DNA of 56,040 bases, from NCBI GenBank assembly GCA_009774245.1, contig VSNM01000036.1, forward strand, positions 1 to 56,040, given 5' to 3'. The notes beneath the pieces were generated by a model. That model was not told the origin of the DNA, searched no databases, and saw nothing but the letters and a program-made list of their open reading frames with translations. Positions 50,271-56,040 of this stretch are shown here, one piece after another. The position numbers were made by a program, and so were the translations under genes. The first letter of the stretch is position 1. Each line of letters opens with the position of its first letter. This DNA is from Lachnospiraceae bacterium. GTDB lineage: Bacteria; Bacillota; Clostridia; Lachnospirales; Lachnospiraceae.

Positions 50271-50432
50271 TAAGGAATTGTAAATAAATAACTTGTTAAT
50301 TTGACGCCGTATAAATGTTCATCTGCAAAGAAGATAATCGCAGGCGTAGCGGGCTACGTCAAGATTATCTGATGCCGCAGATGGGCATTTAGACAAGTCA
50401 AATTGATGAGTTATTTATTTATAGTTCCTAAG
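50271..50432. repeat. 160-bp imperfect palindrome
   Basis: The arms AGGAATTGTAAATAAATAACT and its near-complement ending in GTTCCT enclose further paired blocks: AATTTGAC/GTCAAATT, AATG-CATCTGC/GCAGATG-CATT, AAGATAATC/GATTATCT and GCGTAGC/CTACG. It lies between the CotF-like gene and the GH5 gene, without an ORF. May be a miniature inverted-repeat element or a long termination structure. Nothing else is seen in 50215-50497. Confidence 0.65.
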
Positions 50433-50497
50433 TAGTATTTGGAAAAAGATGAAATGTTATGCACACAATATCCCTGTTTTTTAATCAGAAGCCTTAT

Positions 50498-51793
50498 TCA
50501 TTCCACGCCCCTCATCAGCGCATCCAAAAGCTGCGGATATCTGCACTCGTATGTATGCCGGTCAAACAGGCCAAAGCGCTCGCCGTCTCCCTCAAAGAGC
50601 CCGTTGTCCCACCAGATGCAGCAAACGCCGGCTTTCTTTGCCGCGCTCACATAATACTCCGCCCACTCAGCGCGCGCGGACTCATTGTCCTTGTTCATGG
50701 CGCCAAACTCTCCGATAATGACCGGCGTGCCTTTGTCGAGAAACAGCGTCTGCAAGTCGCGCATCAGTCTGTCGATCTCCTCCGTATCATGGTTCCACTC
50801 GCTCCTGCCGTCCTTATTCAGCGCGAAATCATACGGCTCATACGCATGGACCGAAATAATGACACGATTGTCATTTTCCGGTACTTCGATGTGCTGGATG
50901 CCGACAGAACAGTTCGCCGCATACCCCGGAATCATCAGCATGCGGTATGGGTTTGAGCCGTCCGACGCGCGCACCGTATCGATAAATACTTTGTTTGTCT
51001 TGTTGACAACCTCCCAGCCCTCCGCGTCACCGCCATTCCACTCGAGCGGCGTTCCTATTTTTCTCGGCTCATTCTGTCCCTCAAAGATCAGGTGCTCGTC
51101 ATAGTCCCTGAACACCTCCGCGATCTGTCCCCACACGGCTGCCATCTCGGCGGATGCGCGGTCAAGATTGTCATAATACGGATAATTCCAGTCCTCATGG
51201 TGAATATTGAGTATGACATACGCGCCCTTGTCGTACGCATAGTCAACGACCTCCTTCACACGCTCCATCCAGCTATCCGTAATCCGATACTCCGGCTCCG
51301 GGCCGATGTGGTTTGTCCACGAGACAGGTACGCGAATCACATTAAATCCCGCGTCAAGCACAGAATCAATCAACTCCTGCGTCACTTTTGGATTGCCCCA
51401 CGCTGTCTCAAATTTGAACGGCGCATCAATCCTTGTAAGGTCTGTTCTGGTGGAATCCAGTGTGTTTCCTATATTCCAGCCGATCTTCATATCATTTACA
51501 ATACCCATTGCAGTCATATCCTCCATATCCTTATTCTTATTTTCCATATTGCTGTTTTCCGGTTCGCTTTCTGTATCGCTGCTCTTCATTACACTGCTTT
51601 CTGTATCGCTACTCTTCATTACACTGCTTTCTGTATCGCTACTTTCTATGACAGCGCTTTCCATAGCATTGTCTTCTTCGATGTCACTTTCCATAACATT
51701 GCTTTCTGTATTACCGTACCCCGCCGCGGCCATCGTCAGGCATATCGCCAGAATGAGGCTCACTGTTTTCCGCCGCCACCCTTTCATCATCAT
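50498..51793 (-). CDS. Secreted GH5 endoglucanase
   Basis: 431 residues. Hydrophobic signal segment (residues 9-28) ending AAAGYGNTES, where a lipobox Cys would be expected but Tyr is present. Residues 30-95 are an acidic Ser/Glu linker with tandem SSVMKSSDTE units. The GH5 barrel follows: MKIGWNIGNTLDS, NVIRVPVSW, VILNIHHEDWNYPYYD, acid/base Glu in IFEGQNEPR, nucleophile Glu in PVIIGEFGAMNKDN, CIWWDNG. Acts outside the cell on beta-glucans such as cellulose or xyloglucan. Element copy H lies upstream. Confidence 0.88.
   Translation of the reverse strand: MMMKGWRRKTVSLILAICLTMAAAGYGNTESNVMESDIEEDNAMESAVIESSDTESSVMKSSDTESSVMKSSDTESEPENSNMENKNKDMEDMTAMGIVNDMKIGWNIGNTLDSTRTDLTRIDAPFKFETAWGNPKVTQELIDSVLDAGFNVIRVPVSWTNHIGPEPEYRITDSWMERVKEVVDYAYDKGAYVILNIHHEDWNYPYYDNLDRASAEMAAVWGQIAEVFRDYDEHLIFEGQNEPRKIGTPLEWNGGDAEGWEVVNKTNKVFIDTVRASDGSNPYRMLMIPGYAANCSVGIQHIEVPENDNRVIISVHAYEPYDFALNKDGRSEWNHDTEEIDRLMRDLQTLFLDKGTPVIIGEFGAMNKDNESARAEWAEYYVSAAKKAGVCCIWWDNGLFEGDGERFGLFDRHTYECRYPQLLDALMRGVE
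51560..51665 (-). repeat. In-frame 30-bp minisatellite in the GH5 linker
   Basis: TTTCTGTATCGCTACTCTTC plus ATTACACTGC repeats about two and a half times with minor changes, encoding SSVMKSSDTE units. The period of 30 bp keeps the frame, so copy number can vary without breaking the enzyme. Confidence 0.7.
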
Positions 51794-51825
51794 ACACTAC
51801 CTTTCCTTGATATATACAATACGAT

Positions 51826-51877
51826 CGAGTAGGGGAATGTCGTTCTCCACTACTCGCGCGCCGGGCATCCGTGTGCA
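51826..51877 (-). repeat. Structured intergenic element, copy H (short form)
   Basis: First hairpin 51826-51856 (CGAGTAGGGGAATG/CGTTCTCCACTACTCG). The second stem is reduced to GCGCGCCGG-GCAT-CCGTGTGC, lacking the inner hairpin and the conserved loop. It keeps the position next to a terminator (51887-51908) on the minus strand. Confidence 0.72.
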
Positions 51878-51886
51878 TAAAGCAAA

Positions 51887-51908
51887 AAGGGGGAAGCACC
51901 TCCCCCTT
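51887..51908 (-). terminator. Terminator of the truncated LacI gene
   Basis: AAGGGGGA and TCCCCCTT around GGTGC-like loop; on the minus strand the stem is followed by TTTTTGC and element copy H. 13 bp after the LacI stop. Confidence 0.82.
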
Positions 51909-51920
51909 CATGCCATTCCA

Positions 51921-52731
51921 CTATCTCCCGGCAACTGAATCCCCGAGCACAAGCCTGCCGCTCACGACAATCCTGCTGCCTTCCTTATCAGCGCCGTGCA
52001 TCATGCTGACAAGCAGCTCGACTGCCCTGTCCGCCATCTCCACGACGTCCACCTCGATCGTAGTGAGCCTCGGAGACGCAAAACTCAAAAATGTATAATT
52101 GTCAAACCCCACGACTGAGACATCCTCCGGTATGCGGTACCCTTCCTTACGCAGCCGCTCCATCAGCACATATCCCGCATCGTCGCAGTTGCACACAAAC
52201 GCGGTCGGCATATCTCCTAACGGAAGCTTGAAGTCGATAAAAAGCCCGTCCGCCCCCCTGTCCGGAATCAGATAATCCTCCCGCGGCACGATGTGACTTG
52301 CCAGAAGCGCCCGATAATAGCCGAGATACCGGTCGAGGATACTTGGCGTCGCATCGATGGAACCCACAAAGGCGAGCTTGCGGTGTCCCTTCTCGATTAA
52401 ATAGCGCGTCAGGCAGTACATCCCATACACGTTGTCCGTGACAACACTGGGAATACTCTGATCCTCGTCATAAAAATCAAGATAGACAACCGGCATCGTG
52501 ACATCCCTGATCAGTTTCGGATAATCTTCGCGGATCGGCCCCATCACAATGATACTGTCCACTTTGCTGTCCGTCAGCACTTTGGGTGGTATCCTTTTTG
52601 CCAGCATCTCATCCGTGATCACCTCGAGAATGGCAGAATAGCCGTATTCCGCAAGTGCCAGTACGACATTCTGATACATCCGCAGATAGAATGGCGATGT
52701 ATTTTTTGCCTGATTCATCACGACATATATT
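51921..52731 (-). pseudogene. LacI-family regulator lacking its HTH domain
   Basis: About 270 residues of the effector domain: TIYVVMNQAKNTSPFYLRMY, VDSIIVMGPIREDYPKLIRD, AFVGSIDATPSILDRYLGYY, VSVVGFDNYTFLSFASPRLT. The N-terminal DNA-binding domain (about 60 residues) is missing; the sequence joins the interrupted solute-binding protein gene in a different frame near 52731. A TTG at 52757 could still start translation, but the product cannot bind DNA. Confidence 0.8.
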
Positions 52732-53643
52732 GTAGATGAAATCAAGCACCTCAGCAACCTCCGGACTCGAGAAGGACTCCGTAGGCCCTATGGCAACGCC
52801 GGTGCCATTGCTCATCAGCAGGTTGGTGAACAGCACCGTCCATGCCGCACCGTAACCGTACACGTCTGTCACACCGTCCCCGTCTGTATCCTGTGTCAGC
52901 GCGAGCATGTACTCTCTCCACTTATCCCATGTCCATTCGCCTTTCTCGTAGAGTGCGTTCGGATCTTCCAGTCCTGCCTCGTCGAGCATCTGCTTGTTGT
53001 ATGCGAGCATGTAGGTATCCTCAAGCTGTGAGGACGCCGTCACGGAACGGAACAGATATGTGCCGTCGCCTGTGCCGAGATCTACCTTTGAGAAAATTTC
53101 CTGATTGCTTACGATATCTGCGGTTTCAGGCAGCACTTCCTCAAGGTTTGTGGCAAATCCGTTGAGCGCCGCGGGAATACCAAACTGCAGATCCACCTCA
53201 TAGATATCGCAGTCAGGCTGCCCTGCCAGGATGGAAGTATTGATTGACTCCTTCACCCCATTGAAGGTCAGGTTCACGAACTCAATCTCCACATCATACT
53301 TCTCCTCGACAGCCTTCAGGCTGTCAAACTGCATCTGTGCCTCTTCGGGATCGTCATAACTCGGGTTGTCGTCAATGCTCGTGTGCGTGCTGTCATAATA
53401 GTGCGGATACCAGCAGCCCACCTTGATTACCCTGTGTCCGCCCGATGACGCTGCAGAAGTATCATCAGACGCATCGGCCTGTGTTGTATCACTGCCTGCA
53501 CTCGGTGTTGTCTGCGCCTCATTGCTGGTGTCCGCCGCCGGTGTCTGTGCACTGTCACCGGAGCCGCCGCCGCACGCTGTAAGCCCTGCAGCCATTGTTA
53601 CACTCAGTCCAAGCGCCAATAATCTTTTTATATTTTTATACAT
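52732..53643 (-). pseudogene. Truncated sugar ABC solute-binding lipoprotein
   Basis: Starts at MYKNIKRLLALGLSVTMAAG (ATG 53643, GGAGG upstream); lipobox LTACG. About 304 residues of a large sugar-binding protein follow (KVGCWYPHYYDSTHTSIDDN; GEWTWDKWREYMLALTQDTD; SSPEVAEVLDFIYN). After FIYN the frame runs into the LacI sequence (ICRDESGKKYIAIL to a stop at 52609). The C-terminal ~150 or more residues are lost, which should destroy sugar binding. Confidence 0.82.
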
Positions 53644-53659
53644 ACTCTCAACCTCCATA

Positions 53660-54784
53660 TTATTCGTTATCCATGCCAACCTTCACGCCAAACACTTCCC
53701 ACGCGCCGGATGCCTCGCACTGCATTCTCGCACCCCACGTCAATACATCATCACCGCAGTACTCCGCGATCATTTCATATGGAATATACGCCTTGCTGCC
53801 GTCTGTGACCGCCTGACCGTTCGTGCCGTCGCCGACGCGCATCCAGCCTGCCTCCGCGTCCGGCATCACAAGCCACAGATCACCGCTCTCGCTCGTGAAG
53901 GAAACCTCAACGACAGAACCCGGCACCAGCGCCGCGATAATATCCTCTGTCATGTCAAAGCCATCCTGCGCCCAGCCGTCTCCCTTCGCCGCGAAGCCCT
54001 CAAACTCCACTTCGCCGGTGATTCCTGCAAGGTTCGAACGGTCATCCCCTGTCGCCGCCGACGCAAATTCCGCAGAGGTATCTGCCGCGATGACAGCTCC
54101 CGACGCATCCTTAAACGCAATATTGTCGAGATACAATATCGCAGGTGTGGCTCCCGCATCCTTGCCGTTATCCGTCTCGAGGGAGACTACCACATAGTTT
54201 CCTTCCCCGAACGCCATATCGTCAGGAAGCTCATAGACTGCAGTCTTGGGATTTGCCGTCTCCAGGTATACTGACCAGTCCCCGTCCTTTCGCTCATTCT
54301 CCACACCAAGGAATGCATAGATCTTTCCCGACACAGCGTTGAACTGGCCATCGGGATTCTCAATTCCAAGCGACATCTCAATGCTCCTGACATCTGACGC
54401 CTTGTCGCCGAGCAGCGCATCCACCTGTATTCCAATATATGGCGCCTTTCCGTTTGTCTCGACCTTCAATGCCTTGGAACCAGCAAAATCCGCCACCGAA
54501 AGTGTTGAGTCATCCGCGACAGGATTCACAGTCTTATCAATCCCCACAAATCCATAGATGCCATCCTCAAAGTCAATGCTCACATCCCCCGCAGGAGCCA
54601 CCGCCTGTGCATCCGCCGCCGTCTCTGTCTCCGCCGCCGTGCTCTCCTCGACTGAAGACTCTGTTGTCTGTACGTCTGTGCCTGAAGCGCCCGCCGCATT
54701 GTCCGCGCCGCTGCCTCCGCACGCAGCCATGCTCATCGCCATAGCCGCTGTCAAAGATAAAGCGAGTAATTTCTTTGCCTTCAA
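53660..54784 (-). CDS. Carbohydrate-binding lipoprotein
   Basis: 374 residues with a TTG start at 54784, chosen because AGGAGG lies 9 nt upstream; the ATG at 54793 touches the AGGAGG. Signal peptide with lipobox MAACG. Acidic linker (residues 30-70), then two beta-sandwich modules: SIDFEDGIYGFVGIDKTVNP to LDNIAFKD, and EVEFEGFAAKGDGWAQDGF to GAWEVFGVKVG. The second is like cellulose-type binding modules. It probably holds polysaccharide at the cell surface. Next gene 16 bp downstream is the truncated binding protein. Confidence 0.75.
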   Translation of the reverse strand: MKAKKLLALSLTAAMAMSMAACGGSGADNAAGASGTDVQTTESSVEESTAAETETAADAQAVAPAGDVSIDFEDGIYGFVGIDKTVNPVADDSTLSVADFAGSKALKVETNGKAPYIGIQVDALLGDKASDVRSIEMSLGIENPDGQFNAVSGKIYAFLGVENERKDGDWSVYLETANPKTAVYELPDDMAFGEGNYVVVSLETDNGKDAGATPAILYLDNIAFKDASGAVIAADTSAEFASAATGDDRSNLAGITGEVEFEGFAAKGDGWAQDGFDMTEDIIAALVPGSVVEVSFTSESGDLWLVMPDAEAGWMRVGDGTNGQAVTDGSKAYIPYEMIAEYCGDDVLTWGARMQCEASGAWEVFGVKVGMDNE

Positions 54785-54863
54785 CTTTCTCATCCTCCTT
54801 TTGTTAATACATAATAAATAATGTGCATAATGTATAAAATGACACATCTGTCACTTTATCGAT

Positions 54864-54920
54864 TTAACCGACGATACCGCTCCGCTCAACGCCCTCGATA
54901 AACTGCTTCTGCAAAACCGT
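54864..54920 (-). pseudogene. Last codons of a sugar ABC permease
   Basis: In one frame the DNA reads TVLQKQFIEGVERSGIVG and stops at 54864, the characteristic C-terminus of MalG-type permeases. Everything upstream of it is lost; the preceding sequence belongs to the DUF5696-like fragment. Confidence 0.75.
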
Positions 54921-55066
54921 GTTCCCTCCTCGTACTCATAGGAAGAGAGCTTATCACGGTAGTCGTTATAAAAATAATAGCGTATCAGCCAGCGCGAGAA
55001 GAAGATAACCGCGACTGCCAGAATGATAGTTACGACAGCTATTACTATTTTTTTGCTCTTTGCCAT
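54918..55066 (-). pseudogene. N-terminal fragment of a DUF5696-like membrane protein
   Basis: MAKSKKIVIAVVTIILAVAV then a membrane helix and DYRDKLSSYEYEEGT, matching the opening of DUF5696-type proteins found in Clostridial sugar loci (family assignment from memory). After residue ~49 the frame enters the permease tail out of frame and ends at 54851. The junction is near 54918-54922. Confidence 0.65.
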
Positions 55067-55081
55067 TTGACCCCTCCTCCC

Positions 55082-55450
55082 CTATAGTCTGAAAATCAGT
55101 TCCTGATAGATACTGTAGAAAAAGCTGTACACCTGTGTGATCAGATCCACAAACAGCAGCACGACAAAGATAATGATCAGCATCGCGACAAATGTCAGAA
55201 ATATCGTGACCAGCGTCTTGGCGAGCGTGTAGTTGTGCACCTGCATAATTCCCATCAGCGCCATGATCAGGCTGTACGCCACACCAAACGCGATGATCAT
55301 GTAGTAAAATCCGCCCTCGTCGAGCGTCACATACTGACTGAAAATGGTACCGATGTTGAGACACACGATCAGCGGCGTCAACGCATATCCCGCCGCGATG
55401 GCAATATCCTTGAGCCTTCCCTCACCCTCCATCAGGCATGTAATGGCGAA
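55082..55450 (-). pseudogene. 5'-truncated Yip1-family membrane protein
   Basis: About 122 residues: FAITCLMEGEGRLKDIAIAA, GYALTPLIVCLNIGTIF and three more membrane segments, the C-terminal half of a Yip1-type protein that normally has about 200 residues. Homology stops at 55450, where an in-frame TAA precedes it. An ATG at 55432 may still allow translation. It adjoins the DUF5696-like fragment as in intact sugar loci. Confidence 0.72.
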
Positions 55451-55514
55451 TTAAATGTAAAAAATCAGAAAGGAAAAGCACAGTCCAGACGGAAACGGCT
55501 AAGTCAAGAAATAT

Positions 55515-55543
55515 TTGTGAAATAACAAGAATGATGTTATAAT
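55515..55543 (+). promoter_or_regulatory. Promoter of the XRE gene
   Basis: TTGTGA (55515-55520), 17 bp, TATAAT (55538-55543). A related TTTGTGAAA motif recurs upstream of the next gene (near 55925), so it may be a common operator for the XRE protein. Confidence 0.65.
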
Positions 55544-55608
55544 AAAAGCCAAGCTTTAAGGCTTATTTAAAAATATTCCCGACAGTGGAGAAAGGCAGGG
55601 AAACAGAT

Positions 55609-55854
55609 ATGCACATCAGCTACAAACCGCTCTGGCATACACTGGTGGAGCGTGACATGAGGAAAGAGGATTTAAGACTTGCCGCCGGTCTGACTACAAA
55701 CATGATTGCCAACATGAGTAAAGAAGGGAAAAATATCAGCATGGATACATTAGTCCGCATTTGTGAAACGCTGGACTGCGGCATACTGGATGTGATTGAG
55801 TTAGCCAGTGACGAGCCTTCGGTCACAGAAAAGAGAAAACAACAGAAAGAATAA
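55609..55854 (+). CDS. XRE-family regulator
   Basis: 81 residues from MHISYKPLWHTLVERD at 55609 (AGGGAAACAGAT upstream). The Cro/C1-type HTH covers residues 8-65 (DLRLAAGLTTNMIANMSKEG, ISMDTLVRICETLDCGILDV). The HTH_26 type often controls adjacent restriction-modification or toxin genes. The next gene begins 150 bp downstream. Confidence 0.85.
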   Translation: MHISYKPLWHTLVERDMRKEDLRLAAGLTTNMIANMSKEGKNISMDTLVRICETLDCGILDVIELASDEPSVTEKRKQQKE

Positions 55855-55959
55855 TTAAGAAGCGGGAATAAGCAGATACCTGAATGGGATAATCAACAGA
55901 TATTGATATTTTATGGAAAATTTTTGTGAAAACTTATTCCATCTGGAAAGACAATGCAA

Positions 55960-56040
55960 TATAATAGAACCAACGAAAAATGGAAATTTTGCGAGGTGAA
56001 TGAATGGAACATATAGCAGAGTTGGGTGCAATTGTAACAG
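55960..56040 (+). CDS. 5' end of a gene cut by the window edge (possible restriction-specificity protein)
   Basis: A -10 TATAAT at 55960-55965, ribosome site GAGGTGA and ATG at 56004 begin a frame reading MEHIAELGAIVT. The opening is reminiscent of type I specificity subunits (LG-x-I-V-T-G), and an XRE regulator precedes it, but twelve residues do not allow a firm assignment. Confidence 0.4.

Noticed and set aside
51560..51665. 30-bp direct repeats as a possible CRISPR array
   Set aside because: The repeats are tandem without spacers, have a coding-frame period and encode the GH5 linker.
51826..51877. Intergenic elements as ordinary rho-independent terminators
   Set aside because: Separate terminators with proper U-tracts stand beside each copy, and in either direction the element lacks a following U-tract of its own.

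Overview
The window looks like a chromosome segment of a gut or rumen Lachnospiraceae (Clostridia, Bacillota). This is inferred from gene families, not from a marker gene: a circularly permuted GH3 beta-glucosidase, several secreted or intracellular glycoside hydrolases, sugar ABC transporters without a local ATPase, a BceRS-BceAB module, FliB, a DUF3796/XRE pair, DUF1703 genes, AGGAGG ribosome binding sites and TTGACA-17-TATAAT promoters. No rRNA, tRNA, CRISPR array or complete insertion sequence was seen.

Layout. 0.1-5.1 kb: autoregulated MarR, BlaI repressor, a beta-lactamase-fold serine hydrolase behind a MerR-type promoter, and a fusion of an [FeFe]-hydrogenase-like sensor with a chemoreceptor signalling domain. 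5.1-9.6 kb: accessory patch with small paralogous proteins, a DUF3990 ADP-ribosyltransferase-like gene overlapping an XRE gene (candidate toxin-antitoxin), a PIN/NYN-like nuclease, a partial tandem duplication and a frameshifted lipoprotein. 9.7-15.6 kb: XRE/DUF3796 operon and the peptide-sensing BceR-BceS-BceA-BceB module. 15.6-21 kb: DEAD-box helicase, HD-GYP protein, RelE/AbrB toxin-antitoxin pair, FliB. 21-31 kb: glycan cluster (GH3, DUF2264, GH88, Uma2), nagA, TetR with a membrane protein, a phosphatase. 31.5-37.8 kb: GH2, a flavoprotein pair between two broken DUF1703 copies, an IS4-type transposase relic. 37.9-40.8 kb: GHKL kinase and LytTR regulator with a LytTR-type tandem site in front of a small peptide gene and a DUF402 gene. 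41.3-48.5 kb: complete beta-galactoside-type uptake and hydrolysis locus (GH35, solute-binding lipoprotein, two permeases, LacI). 48.6-55.5 kb: AI-2E transporter, ferritin-like coat protein, GH5 endoglucanase, then a second sugar locus scarred by at least three deletions. 55.6 kb to end: XRE regulator and the first codons of a further gene.

The most unusual content is not a protein. A structured intergenic element of about 50-130 bp recurs at least eight times in 56 kb. In the main orientation it usually directly follows the U-tract of a rho-independent terminator. Its stems differ in sequence between copies but stay paired. One 89-bp copy splits a gene whose two halves can still be read on either side, which points to a mobile, probably trans-mobilised element. 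Several unrelated structured intergenic sequences (three-hairpin insert, interleaved-stem element, long palindrome) are also present.
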